A program made the position numbers and the translations under genes. From Arachnia rubra (GTDB lineage: Bacteria; Actinomycetota; Actinomycetes; Propionibacteriales; Propionibacteriaceae), in the NCBI RefSeq assembly GCF_019973735.1, contig NZ_AP024463.1, positions 310,001-374,000 of the forward strand: DNA of 64,000 bases, given 5' to 3'. Shown here in pieces: positions 17,050-25,944 of the stretch (positions within the stretch are counted from its first letter, which is position 1; the number at the start of each line of letters is the position of its first letter). The notes below the pieces were generated by a model that was not told the DNA's origin, searched no databases, and was given only the letters and a program-made list of their open reading frames with translations.

Positions 17050-17817
17050 ATGCGGCGCTATGAAGTGATGCTTGAATGCCACGGTCTCACCAAGACCTAC
17101 GAGTCGGCAGACCCACCGGTCCAGGTTCTCGACGGCATCGACCTGGAGGTGCGCTCCGGGGAGTTCCTCGTCGTCATGGGGGCCTCCGGGTCCGGGAAGT
17201 CGACGCTGCTGTACAGCCTCTCCGGCATGGACCGGCCGACCGGCGGGCAGGTGCTGCTCAGCGGCCAGGACCTGACCGGGCTGAGCAACTCCGAGATGAG
17301 CCACCTGCGGCTGACCACGATGGGGTTCGTGTTCCAGCAGGCCTATCTGCTGCCGAACCTGTCGCTCCGGGACAACATCCTGCTGCCGGTGCTGAAGGCC
17401 TTCCCCGAGTCCCGCGACGCCGCGAGGAAGCGCGTCGACCAGCTGATGGAGCGCTTCGACATCGAGCACGTGGCCACACACGGCGTCACCGAGGTCTCCG
17501 GTGGGCAACTGCAGCGTGCCGCGCTGTGCCGGGCCATCGCGACCGAGCCGAAGATCCTGTTCGCCGACGAGCCGACAGGTGCGCTCAACAGCACGGTCAC
17601 GCGAGAGGTGATGAAAGCCCTCAACGACATCAATGTGGAGGGGACCACCATCGTCATGGTCACCCACGACCCCGCCTGCGCAGTCCTCGCGGACCGGGTC
17701 GTCTACCTGCGCGACGGAGCCCTGGCCGGCGAGCACAACCTGGGGGCCTGGGACAGTGAGGACACCGGGAGACGCCAGGAGGACCTGCAGAACTGGCTGA
17801 AGGGTCTGGGATTCTGA
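17050..17817 (+). CDS. MacB/LolD-type ABC ATPase
   Basis: 255 aa, ATG 17050 after AAAGGAATCC. Complete ATPase motifs: Walker A GASGSGKST, Q-loop FVFQQAYLLPNL, signature VSGGQLQRAALCRAI, Walker B ILFADEPTGALN and switch MVTHDP. The form ADEPTGAL-N and the length are typical of ATPases paired with FtsX-like permeases, here the gene just upstream. Confidence 0.93.
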   Translation: MRRYEVMLECHGLTKTYESADPPVQVLDGIDLEVRSGEFLVVMGASGSGKSTLLYSLSGMDRPTGGQVLLSGQDLTGLSNSEMSHLRLTTMGFVFQQAYLLPNLSLRDNILLPVLKAFPESRDAARKRVDQLMERFDIEHVATHGVTEVSGGQLQRAALCRAIATEPKILFADEPTGALNSTVTREVMKALNDINVEGTTIVMVTHDPACAVLADRVVYLRDGALAGEHNLGAWDSEDTGRRQEDLQNWLKGLGF

Positions 17818-17966
17818 TCCCGGACCGCATCCGCGCGTGTCAGTTTTTCGGATGACCCCTGGCCGGGTTCCGTGTCTTGCCGTCGCCACCTGGTTAGGCT
17901 GGTTACAGGGGAACAGATCCATAAGCGCGCTTCAGGTGAGTTGTAGGCGCGTAGACGGAGGTGATG

Positions 17967-18326
17967 ATGGGTTTTCTCGACTGGTTGGGCAGGAAGCAAC
18001 CACAGCCGCTTGATTACGCGACGGTCGACTCCGTCTTGAAGGCCGAGGCCCTGGCAGCGGAGGGGAAGCTGGCTCCCCTGTACCTGCTTCCGGTGCGTTT
18101 CGGCGGCCAGGAGCTACCCCTGAACCGGGTCTTCGTCCCCGCCGGCATCGTCGAGCGCAAGGACCTCTGCGACGAGAAGGTGGCCAGTCTCGTCTCGGAG
18201 CACCGGGCCGACGGCTACTCCTGCACGCCTGAATACCGCGATGGAAGCGTCATACCGTTCCGTCTGGAAGGCATGGCCACCGAGGAGGGAGTCCCGGTCT
18301 ACTCGTGGAGCATCGATGTGTGGTGA
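17967..18326 (+). CDS. Small hypothetical protein
   Basis: 119 aa. ATG 17967 is preferred because GGAGG lies 5 nt before it; ATG 17964 and GTG 17961 are alternatives. It is a soluble protein with a short N-terminal amphipathic stretch (MGFLDWLGRK). No family was recognised. The GC3-rich codon use supports it being real. Confidence 0.65.
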   Translation: MGFLDWLGRKQPQPLDYATVDSVLKAEALAAEGKLAPLYLLPVRFGGQELPLNRVFVPAGIVERKDLCDEKVASLVSEHRADGYSCTPEYRDGSVIPFRLEGMATEEGVPVYSWSIDVW

Positions 18327-18457
18327 GCGGCAGCCAGGCGCTGCGCCGGTGAGACAGAAGGCGCGCTGGGTGCGCGCGTCGGTGGTGATTCCGCGGTGCG
18401 GGATTGCTGAGCCTTGACACCTGTTCAGGTCCTCTGATGAGGGCCGATACTGGGTTC

Positions 18458-19255
18458 ATGGAGAAAGTGACTCTCACCGGGGTGCCGGAGACGATGCTAT
18501 TGACCCTGCATGCCCGTGCCCAGTACTCCCAGTCCCATCCGCACCTGCTGTCCGACCCGCAGGCCATCGACATGGTCGCGCGGCTCGACTACGACTTCTC
18601 CGCCGCCCGCTCCGACCGGGCCATGGCTGCCGGGACCGCGGCACGCACCCTGCTGTTTGACGATCTCGTCCGCGACTTCCTCGCCCAGCACCCCGGCGGC
18701 ACGGTCGTCAACATCGCCTGCGGGCTGGACACCCGGTTCCATCGCGTCGACGACGGGCAGGTGCGGTGGTACGACCTCGATCTGCCATCGGTGATCGAAC
18801 TCAGGGAGCGGTTGCTAGGGCGCATCGAGCGAGTCCAGATGATCGCCGCCTCCGCCATGGACCCCGGATGGCCGCAGCAGGTGGAGGCTACCGGCGAGGT
18901 GCTGGTCATCGTCGAGGGGCTGACCATGTACCTGACCGTCCAGGACCTGAGATCCCTGATGGGCCTGATCCACGACGCCTTCCCCGGGGCGACGGCGCTG
19001 GTCGAGGTCATGACCCCATTGTTCCAGCGTTTCGGGAGGGAGAAGTCGATAGCCGCGTCCGGGGCGCGATTCACCTACGGCTGCCGCAACGGCGCCGAGT
19101 TCTGCCGTACCGTCGCGCCCGGCTTCCGTCCAGAGCGCGACGTCCTCCTGTCCGAGGGAATGAGGCGGATCGACCCCCGGACCCGGTTCTTCACCTGGAT
19201 CCCGTTGTTCCGGCTGATCGAGGAGAGGGTCCTGGTCCTGAGGGCTCTGCCGTAG
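18458..19255 (+). CDS. Tcmp/LCMT-like SAM-dependent O-methyltransferase
   Basis: 265 aa from ATG 18458; an in-frame ATG at 18437 gives seven more residues. It has the COG3315/PPM1-like pattern: TLLTGVPET-like N-terminus (LTGVPETMLLTLHARA), the SAM motif VVNIACGLDTRF, WYDLDLPSVIELRERL, and EGLTMYL after motif III. Members methylate carboxylates or hydroxyls of small molecules in secondary metabolism. It stands alone, so the substrate is unknown. Confidence 0.85.
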   Translation: MEKVTLTGVPETMLLTLHARAQYSQSHPHLLSDPQAIDMVARLDYDFSAARSDRAMAAGTAARTLLFDDLVRDFLAQHPGGTVVNIACGLDTRFHRVDDGQVRWYDLDLPSVIELRERLLGRIERVQMIAASAMDPGWPQQVEATGEVLVIVEGLTMYLTVQDLRSLMGLIHDAFPGATALVEVMTPLFQRFGREKSIAASGARFTYGCRNGAEFCRTVAPGFRPERDVLLSEGMRRIDPRTRFFTWIPLFRLIEERVLVLRALP

Positions 19256-19667
19256 GGACCGGCTGATTCGCCGCGGCCGGGCGGGTGCTGAGCCGTCCCT
19301 AGGCCACAGATAGCGCGAAGCACACCACCCCCGCGGCCGGGGGCCATCTTCGCCATTGCTGACCAGACATTCTGTCTGTCGGCTGCGTGTCGGCCATGTG
19401 GAGGTCCTAGAACCGCCCGATTGCTGCCGGGGCCGGTGAAATTAGTAGTCATACGGGATTCGATTTCGTCTGGGATTCGCTGCCCTTCGGGTAGATACAT
19501 AAAGACTCGAATGTACCCTATTGTGGCAAGGCGGCGAGGGGGTAGCCTCGTGGTCAAAATAGTCCAACAAGTTCCCTCGCGATGTCGTGGTAGGGCATCT
19601 TGCTATTCGGACTTGCTTTGCGGCAGTCGTGTGGGGATCACTGAACTCTATGAAGAGGTGAAGAATA
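19256..19667. other. Non-coding stretch with a TetR-like palindrome
   Basis: No gene is seen in these 412 bp. A palindrome CAGACATTCTGTCTG (6-bp arms, 3-bp centre) lies at 19364-19378 and looks like an AGACA-n-TGTCT regulator site, but no matching regulator gene is adjacent. Confidence 0.3.
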
Positions 19668-19865
19668 ATGCCTGCTGTCAAGTTAAACAAGAATCGGCGC
19701 GCGGCACTTCTCCTGCTGTTCTGCGGGCTCGTGTGCTTGGCCTTGTCGTTCCTACCACTGTTCCAGGACCAGCGCGTGTGGTTCTTCCTGCTGCTGTTTG
19801 CCGCTCTAGTCGCAGCTTTAGTTGTGGAGATGCGAAGCTGCTCCCACAAGACCGGCCAAGATTAG
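19668..19865 (+). CDS. Small two-TM membrane protein
   Basis: 65 aa from ATG 19668, with GAGGTGAAG upstream. Two hydrophobic helices (about residues 12-31 and 36-53) have positively charged starts (KLNKNRR) and a short Cys-containing tail. No known family. Confidence 0.5.
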   Translation: MPAVKLNKNRRAALLLLFCGLVCLALSFLPLFQDQRVWFFLLLFAALVAALVVEMRSCSHKTGQD

Positions 19866-20063
19866 CTGATGATCTGGTAGACCGTCTGGCGCAAAATGTC
19901 TAAAGCGTCTGCAGTCTCTTGTCGCGGAATCCTCGCGTCCATGCAGACCGGCACGGCTTCGCCCCTCTTGGCGGAGTCCTCGTCCGCCTTCCGACGTGAC
20001 GCTGCTGCCTGCTCGCTGGCCTTCTTCGTGCCGCCAGCAGCTGAAGCGTGGGAGACTGCCCAC

Positions 20064-20597
20064 ATGCTTGAATGGGTTTCCACGATCTGCGCAGTTCTTT
20101 CCTTGCTTGGTGCCGGGTTTGCTTGGTACTGGTCGAATCTGTCGGCCAAGGCGAAACGAGAGGCCGAAGAAGCCAAGAGGAATGCCGAGGAGCAGACTCG
20201 TCTGGCGGAGCGACAAGCCGATGCCGCCGAGAGACAGGCGAAGGAATCTGCCGAGCAGGCTGTCGCGGCAAAGGGGCAGGTCTCTGAACTGTCTAGGCAA
20301 ATCGCGGAACTCCGGGCGCTGCGAGCCACCCTTGAAGGGCCGCCGCTGGAGATCGTCGTAAGTCGCGGGGACCTCTGGCAGCTTATCAACAAGCGAGGAG
20401 AAGCCATGGCCATTGAAGAGATTGTCAATAGAGGCGACTTCTTCCGCCTTGACTTCAACACTCCGGCGACGCTTAGGCCGTATGGGGCCGTCGAGATGAT
20501 GATCGTTGGGGCGATGGGGCGCCCCATACCGGCGTCGATGTTGCTGCGCATCGCTTCTTATCCTGAGCCCGTTGACGTTCGTATTCCCAGGGCTTGA
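20064..20597 (+). CDS. TM plus coiled-coil hypothetical protein
   Basis: 177 aa from ATG 20064 (GGGAG 9 nt before). One N-terminal TM helix (residues 2-22) is followed by a long Ala/Glu/Lys/Arg-rich coiled coil (about 28-85) with repeating AERQAxxAERQA units. A small C-terminal domain completes it. The frame is open further upstream without a better start. No function assigned. Confidence 0.6.
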   Translation: MLEWVSTICAVLSLLGAGFAWYWSNLSAKAKREAEEAKRNAEEQTRLAERQADAAERQAKESAEQAVAAKGQVSELSRQIAELRALRATLEGPPLEIVVSRGDLWQLINKRGEAMAIEEIVNRGDFFRLDFNTPATLRPYGAVEMMIVGAMGRPIPASMLLRIASYPEPVDVRIPRA

Positions 20598-20655
20598 GTC
20601 TCTGAAGCGCGAAGAAGCCATCCTTGATGGTCTCGCTGATGGCGAAGAACCAGGC

Positions 20656-20880
20656 TCAGGTCATATCATTCACCTTCTCCGCCACAAAGTAGTAGAAGAC
20701 TCTTGGCGGCGTTGATACGCGGCCACTGAGTCGATGTAGAAGCTGCTGGATTCGTCCGGACTCCTGGGTACGGACTAGGTAGCCGTTGAGTTTGCCGGCA
20801 TACCACAGGGTGGTGATCTTCTGCGGGCTGGTGCTGATAGCGACGTCAGCCTGGGTGGGGTGAGGGTCAGTGGTGTTCAT
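20656..20880 (-). CDS. Small hypothetical protein
   Basis: 74 aa, ATG 20880 with a G-rich site 8 nt upstream, divergent from the gene at 20931. The sequence looks protein-like (TTLWYAGKLNGYLVRTQES) but no family was recognised. Confidence 0.4.
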   Translation of the reverse strand: MNTTDPHPTQADVAISTSPQKITTLWYAGKLNGYLVRTQESGRIQQLLHRLSGRVSTPPRVFYYFVAEKVNDMT

Positions 20881-20930
20881 TTCATACCCCCGGCGGTGAT
20901 CATCAACGACAGGCCCGCTAAAATCGAGGT

Positions 20931-21233
20931 GTGGGCAAGAATGGTGACAGTGACGTGCATTCCGTTGCTAGCGACATCCAACGGTTGATGAATCGACTCG
21001 ACAGGGATATCGAGGAGGCCGTCGCCTACTGGCATGGTGTTCGTGACACTTGGCCTGACAGCGAGGCCGATGACGCTGGCCGCTCCATCAAGGTCGCCAG
21101 TCGATATATCGAAACGCTTCTTAAGAGTGCCATGAGCGTCCACCAGGCCTCACGCAGTCTTGCGGAGATCACGAAGGTCATCTCTGAACGAATCGACTTT
21201 CTGGAAGAGAAGGTTGAGCGTCTTTCGAACTGA
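20931..21233 (+). CDS. Small helical hypothetical protein
   Basis: 100 aa. GTG 20931 is the longest start but its ribosome site is poorly placed; GTG 20955 is an alternative. The predicted structure is all-helical, ending in an amphipathic coiled coil (ISERIDFLEEKVERLSN). Unknown function. Confidence 0.5.
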   Translation: MGKNGDSDVHSVASDIQRLMNRLDRDIEEAVAYWHGVRDTWPDSEADDAGRSIKVASRYIETLLKSAMSVHQASRSLAEITKVISERIDFLEEKVERLSN

Positions 21234-21251
21234 CTGATCGTTGGTAATGCC

Positions 21252-21440
21252 TCACCTCGGGGCCTTGAGCGCGCTCTGCCAGACGGTTTCCAGTGCATCG
21301 GTGGTGGCGCAGCGCAGGTCCACGACGGCTGGCCACATGTTTCTGCTAAGCTCTTCGTGTCCAGCGGGGTGTTGAGGTTTAGCTGGACGCATTCGGCGAT
21401 CTCGCGGATGTCGGCGACTTGGTCTTGCCCCAGCTCGCAA
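21252..21440 (-). pseudogene. Frameshifted gene remnant
   Basis: Two minus-strand frames read as one broken coding sequence: one has ELGQDQVADIREIAECVQLN, and the other continues ELSRNMWPAVVDLRCATTDA to a stop at 21252. A single frameshift near 21350 joins them. The family is not recognised. Confidence 0.35.
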
Positions 21441-21501
21441 GCCGTTTCAGTGCAGATGGATGGGTTGCAAGGGAAGGGTCCTCTGGCGGGAGAATCAGAG
21501 A

Positions 21502-22227
21502 GTGGAAACAGAAGAGAATTTGGCCGCCTCTAGTGCAGAGCAGCTGGCACAGCTTATGGCGGCCTGGGCCGAACCCGTGGAATCCAGGAAGAACCTGCTT
21601 CAGATGCGAGGCGGGCGGCACTGGTGGGAGGCTCATATAGAAGCGGTCAACCTGATGGTCGATATGGAAGCACAGGTCGAGAAGCGCAAGGATCCGCGGT
21701 TGCAAAACTCCTGGAAAAGAATTGAGCCCCGTCTGTGGCGCTGTATCTTCGCAACTGAATATCGCATGAACGAGACCGGCATTAATTGGGTGGCCTTCGA
21801 AGAAGATACGCTCGTGATTCTCGACGCCATCGTTTCCGCGCTCACATATGGCAGGTGGAGAATCGTTGAGACCAGGGAATTTCTTGAGCTGCGCGACGAG
21901 CTAGAAGGCCTGAAGTCAGACATCAAAGATACCAACCTTAGCGATGAGGTCCGCGAGTATGTTCTCCATCTCCTAGCGCGCGTTGAAGAGGCGTTGGCTG
22001 AGGTCGCGGTCACTGGCACTGCCGACGTGCGAGCTTTGGCAGATCAGCTCATCGGCTCGGTTGGTCGGCTGTTCGTCTTCAAGGATGATGGCGAGGAATC
22101 GAAGAATTTCCGAAATCGACTGAAACGTCTTTCCGACCGCCTTGGCGGTTTCCTGAATAGTCCGTTGGTTGTCGCCATCGCTGGAGGCGTAGCGGGTAAT
22201 TTCGTTGGGCAGATCACTGCTGGCTGA
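21502..22227 (+). CDS. Hypothetical protein with C-terminal membrane segment
   Basis: 241 aa from GTG 21502 (GGGAG 9 nt upstream); a longer frame from ATG 21460 has no site. It is a mostly helical soluble region, then a final hydrophobic helix (VVAIAGGVAGNFVGQI). The layout of large soluble part plus a C-terminal anchor is seen in some phage-defence and stress proteins, but nothing specific was recognised. Confidence 0.55.
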   Translation: METEENLAASSAEQLAQLMAAWAEPVESRKNLLQMRGGRHWWEAHIEAVNLMVDMEAQVEKRKDPRLQNSWKRIEPRLWRCIFATEYRMNETGINWVAFEEDTLVILDAIVSALTYGRWRIVETREFLELRDELEGLKSDIKDTNLSDEVREYVLHLLARVEEALAEVAVTGTADVRALADQLIGSVGRLFVFKDDGEESKNFRNRLKRLSDRLGGFLNSPLVVAIAGGVAGNFVGQITAG

Positions 22228-22257
22228 CAGCAGCGCCATCGTTATTTACAGTGATAG

Positions 22258-22377
22258 GCAATCATCGACGATGATTCCATTTCCAACATCGTTTACGTTG
22301 AGCCTGACCTGAGCCAGATCATGGCCGCGCATGAAAAGGTACAGCACCTGTCGCGAACAGAGCTCCCGGCTAAGTAG
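22258..22377 (+). pseudogene. C-terminal gene fragment
   Basis: A 39-codon open stretch contains SNIVYVEPDLSQIMAAHEKV, then a stop at 22377, with an in-frame stop just upstream and no start. The YVEPD element is reminiscent of cation-efflux protein tails, a weak guess. A protein-like stretch also precedes the MITE at 22514 (WADAKAHEVKVRRFWRSLAS) and continues after it. Confidence 0.3.
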
Positions 22378-22513
22378 CCGGGCGCAGACGTTCGGTTATG
22401 TACCCCACAGTGGCGCGGAGCAGCACTGGGCAGATGCCAAAGCCCACGAAGTGAAGGTGAGACGATTCTGGAGGTCCCTCGCATCAGATGGGGCGCTGTC
22501 TCAAGCGAACAAG

Positions 22514-22591
22514 GAGGCTTATTCACAGCCGCAGCTAACCTCCTCTGACAAGGAGTTTTACTGTTTATCAGCCACCCCATGAATAAGCCTC
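22514..22591. mobile_element. 78-bp MITE copy 3
   Basis: Appears identical to the copy at 1457-1534, with perfect 12-bp inverted ends and a 3-bp AAG target duplication (22511-22513, 22592-22594). It interrupts a stretch that reads as protein on both sides, probably an already decayed gene. Confidence 0.92.
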
Positions 22592-22830
22592 AAGATCTTC
22601 TATTTCTTTGGAGAGAGCCGGGTTGTCAGTCATCACATAGCCTCATCCCACAACCAGCGGCGGTATGGGTTCTGGTGCTGGGGGTTGTGTGGGATCGCGG
22701 CGTGGGGGTCGGACATCAGCCCGGCGCAGGGGAGTGAGGCTGGTGGGCGGTGTGGTCCTGCGAGTGGGTCGTCTCCCGCCCGCTGGGGCTGACGTCGCTG
22801 GATGGTGTGGACAGTCTGTCGACAAATTTG

Positions 22831-22878
22831 GTGACAAACTGTGGAAAGGGCCGTACAATCTCCGATGTTAACGCTAAC
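22831..22878 (+). promoter_or_regulatory. Promoter and LacI-type operator for the fucoside ABC operon
   Basis: -35 GTGACA (22831-22836), a 17-bp spacer and -10 TACAAT (22854-22859). Eight bases further is a near-palindromic GTTAACGCTAAC (22867-22878), the usual core of LacI/CcpA-family operators. An operator just downstream of the -10 would block transcription. The cognate LacI regulator is not in the window. Confidence 0.7.
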
Positions 22879-22948
22879 CTCGGAGACTCGGACGAGACGC
22901 AGCCGCCTTCCGTTCCGGAGACCGACCGATTACGACAAGGGAGTTCGT

Positions 22949-24175
22949 ATGAAGTACCGTCGTGCAGCAGCAGCGCTGCTGTGTGCTACCCTGGCCCTCG
23001 GGCTCGGGGCCTGTTCTGGGGGATCCAAGGACAAGAGCGCGCAGGCCGGCAAGATGTACACCTGGGTGTCCAACGAATCCGACCGCGCCCAGTGGGAGAC
23101 CTTCGTCAAGGGCGTCCAGGAGTCCGACCCCAACTTCAAGCTCGACATCGAGGGGCCCAGCTTCCAGGACTACTGGACCAAGATCAAGACCCGAATGTCG
23201 TCCTCCGACGCGCCCTGCATCGTCACCACGCAGGCGGCCCGCGCCCAGGAGCTCGGCGACCTCCTCGCCCCGCTCGACGATCTCGCCAAGGAGGCAGGAC
23301 TCGACCTGGCCAAGTACAACCAGGCCATGATGACCGGCATGACGGTGGACGGGAAGGTTCGGGCCATTCCCTACGACGCCGAGCCGATGGTGATGTTCTA
23401 CAACAAGACCATGTTCGCCCAGGCCGGGCTGAAGGAACCCGGCACCGACTACACCTACGAACAGTTCCTCTCCGATGCCAAGGCCCTCACCAAGGACGGT
23501 GTCCAGGGCTTCGCCGTCGCGCCCGACATCAGCTACCCCTACCTGCCGTTCGCCTTCGCCAACGGCAACGTCCCCGTCAAGGACGGCAAGCTGAACATCA
23601 CCGATCCGAACTTCGTCGCCGACATCCAGCAGACCTTCGACCTGGTCGGCAAGGAGGGCGTCGCGGCGGCCCCGAGTCCCGCGGACCCCACCGACGTCCC
23701 GATGCAGGGCTTCCAGGCCAAGAAGGTGGCCATGGTGATTGAGGGCCCGTGGTTCTACTCGACCATCCGCCAGGGCATGGAGGACGAGGTGGGCGTCGCC
23801 GTCGTGCCGTCGAAGAGTGGCAAGCCTGTCGGCATGATCCAGGGCTCCGGATTCGGCATCTCCGCCAAGTGCCCCGACAAGAAGGCTGCCTTCCAGAACA
23901 TCATGAAGATGACGACCCCCGAGGTGGTGGCCTACGTCGGCAAGAACCGCGGCACCGTGCCGTCCATCGAGGCGTCGCTGTCCGGATGGGCCGAGGGCAA
24001 GCCCGCTCAGGACGCCGAGGTGATGAAGGCCCTGCTCGCTGACGGCCAGCCGCTGGTGACCACCCCCACCTGGAACCAGGTGGTGACCCAGTTCACCCAG
24101 TACTCGCCGGAGGGAACCCGCGGCAGCCGCACTGCCGAGGACATCCTGGGCACCATCGAGAAGTCAGTGAACTGA
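22949..24175 (+). CDS. Sugar ABC transporter substrate-binding lipoprotein
   Basis: 408 aa from ATG 22949 (AAGGGAG upstream). The signal peptide ends in lipobox LGAC with Cys22, so it is membrane-anchored outside the cell. Extracellular solute-binding family 1 features include PYDAEPMVMFYNKTMF and MVIEGPWFYS. It is first of the importer operon with two permeases and a fucosidase, so fucosylated oligosaccharides are the likely ligand (inferred). The energising ATPase is not encoded here and is probably a shared MsiK-type protein. Confidence 0.93.
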   Translation: MKYRRAAAALLCATLALGLGACSGGSKDKSAQAGKMYTWVSNESDRAQWETFVKGVQESDPNFKLDIEGPSFQDYWTKIKTRMSSSDAPCIVTTQAARAQELGDLLAPLDDLAKEAGLDLAKYNQAMMTGMTVDGKVRAIPYDAEPMVMFYNKTMFAQAGLKEPGTDYTYEQFLSDAKALTKDGVQGFAVAPDISYPYLPFAFANGNVPVKDGKLNITDPNFVADIQQTFDLVGKEGVAAAPSPADPTDVPMQGFQAKKVAMVIEGPWFYSTIRQGMEDEVGVAVVPSKSGKPVGMIQGSGFGISAKCPDKKAAFQNIMKMTTPEVVAYVGKNRGTVPSIEASLSGWAEGKPAQDAEVMKALLADGQPLVTTPTWNQVVTQFTQYSPEGTRGSRTAEDILGTIEKSVN

Positions 24176-24179
24176 GCCG

Positions 24180-25112
24180 ATGACGACGGTTACCCAGCCG
24201 TCGGCCCGGAGCGGGAAGGTGAAGAAGGCCGGCAAGCCCGGCGTCAACCAGCGGCTGCTGGCCTTCTTCCACCTCGCTCCCGGCATGAGCGGCTTCCTGA
24301 TCTTCATCGTGGTGCCGCTGATCGCGTCCATCGTGATCAGCTTCCACGACTGGCCCCTCTACGGGGACCCCGAGTTCGTCGGGGCGGAGAACTACGTGCG
24401 CCTGCTGTCCGGCCAGGACCCGGCGTTCTACACGGTGCTTGGCAACACCCTGGTGTTCGCCATCGGTTACACCGCCGTGAACCTGGTGCTGTCGACGGGG
24501 ATCGCGGTCTGGCTGCACTCGCTGCCCGACTGGGCCCCGTTCTTCCGGGTGCTGTTCTTCATCCCCGTGGTCACCCCGATGGTGGCCAACGCCCTCATCT
24601 GGCGGGTCATGCTCGACGACGGCGGCGTGGTCAACGGGATGCTCAAGACGATCGGCATCACCGGGCCGTCGTGGCTGGGGCACCCGGTCTGGGCGATGGT
24701 CTCGCTGATCCTGATGTCGCTGTGGCAGGCCATCGGCTACAACATCGTGGTGCTGGCCGCCGGCCTGAACAACATCAACCCGGCAGTCATGGAGGCCGCG
24801 AGGATCGACGGCACCACCGCGTGGAGCCGCTTCTGGAAAGTCACCTTCCCGATGCTCTCCCCGTCGCTGTTCTTCGCCTCCGTCATGACGGTGATCGGCG
24901 CCTTCAAGGTGTTCACCCAGCCGTTCATGCTCACCAAGGGCGGTCCGGGCGAGTCGACGAACACCCTGGTGCTGCACCTGTACCGCAGCGCCTTCTCCTA
25001 CGACAAGCTGGGCCTGGCGTCGTCGCTGGCATGGGTGCTCTTCGTGCTGGTGATGCTGATGACGGCCCTGCAGTTCGTCGGTCAGAAGAGGTGGGTCAAC
25101 TATGACTCCTGA
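24180..25112 (+). CDS. Sugar ABC transporter permease (MalF type)
   Basis: 310 aa with six TM segments. The EAA motif has the form EAARIDGTTAWSRFWKVTFP. It starts 5 nt after the binding-protein stop and overlaps the next permease by 11 bp. Confidence 0.93.
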   Translation: MTTVTQPSARSGKVKKAGKPGVNQRLLAFFHLAPGMSGFLIFIVVPLIASIVISFHDWPLYGDPEFVGAENYVRLLSGQDPAFYTVLGNTLVFAIGYTAVNLVLSTGIAVWLHSLPDWAPFFRVLFFIPVVTPMVANALIWRVMLDDGGVVNGMLKTIGITGPSWLGHPVWAMVSLILMSLWQAIGYNIVVLAAGLNNINPAVMEAARIDGTTAWSRFWKVTFPMLSPSLFFASVMTVIGAFKVFTQPFMLTKGGPGESTNTLVLHLYRSAFSYDKLGLASSLAWVLFVLVMLMTALQFVGQKRWVNYDS

Positions 25113-25944
25113 CAGGACGCAGCCCCGCCGCTGGGGCAAGGTGGTCTCCAAAACGCTGCTCGTGATCGTGGGCGTGGCGTTCGTCTCGCCCTTCGCGTGG
25201 ATGCTGTTCTCCGCGCTGAAGCCGAGCAACCAGGTGCTGTCCACCGGCGCCGACCTGTTCGGGGACGAGGTGCGCTGGGACAACTTCGCGGAGGCCTTCA
25301 CCTCCATCCCGTTCGTGCAGATCCTGATCAACACCTTCGGCTACGCGATCGTCGGGACGCTGATCACCGTGGTGGTCTCCGTGCTGAACGCCTACGCCTT
25401 CGCGCGCCTGGAGTTCCCAGGACGGTCGGCGTTGTTCTCGGTCTTCATCGCCACCCTGGTGCTGCCCATCGAGGTCCTCGTCATCCCTCTGTTCCTGGGG
25501 GCCGACGCCTTCGAGCTCGTGGACACCTACCCAGCGATCATCCTGCCGTTCGCCTTCGGGGCCTTCGGCACCTTCATGCTGCGGCAGTTCCTGCTCTCAC
25601 TGCCCGGCGACTACGAGGAAGCCGCCCGTATTGACGGGGCAGGCCAGGTGAAGATCCTGTTCCACGTGATCATCCCGCTGCTGCGCGGTCCGATCGCCGT
25701 CGTGGCTGCCTTCGCCTTCATCGACTACTGGAACGCCTTCCTGTGGCCGCTGATCATCATCAACAGCACCGACAAGGCGCCGCTCCAGCTGGGCCTGTCC
25801 ATGTTCTCGGGGGAGCGCGGCACGGACTGGGGACCGTTGATGGCCGCGTCCACGATCGCGGTGCTGGCCAGTCTCGTGATCGTCGTGGCAATGCAGAAAC
25901 AACTCGCAAAGGGCCTGAACATAGGAGGATTCGGTGGCCGCTGA
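25102..25944 (+). CDS. Sugar ABC transporter permease (MalG type)
   Basis: 280 aa, six TM segments, EAA motif EEAARIDGAGQVKILFHVII. It ends inside the start of the fucosidase gene (11-bp overlap), which argues for coupled expression. Confidence 0.93.
   Translation: MTPDRTQPRRWGKVVSKTLLVIVGVAFVSPFAWMLFSALKPSNQVLSTGADLFGDEVRWDNFAEAFTSIPFVQILINTFGYAIVGTLITVVVSVLNAYAFARLEFPGRSALFSVFIATLVLPIEVLVIPLFLGADAFELVDTYPAIILPFAFGAFGTFMLRQFLLSLPGDYEEAARIDGAGQVKILFHVIIPLLRGPIAVVAAFAFIDYWNAFLWPLIIINSTDKAPLQLGLSMFSGERGTDWGPLMAASTIAVLASLVIVVAMQKQLAKGLNIGGFGGR

Noticed and set aside
14434..17922. Two long minus-strand frames opposite the FtsX permease and ATPase
   Set aside because: Both are antisense to genes with unmistakable FtsX and ABC motifs.
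19862..20551. Minus-strand frame of 229 codons opposite the coiled-coil gene
   Set aside because: Its C-terminal part looks faintly protein-like (DARIPRQETADALDILRQ), but most of it is Ser/Ala-rich shadow. The plus-strand TM plus coiled-coil protein with a ribosome site is the better reading.
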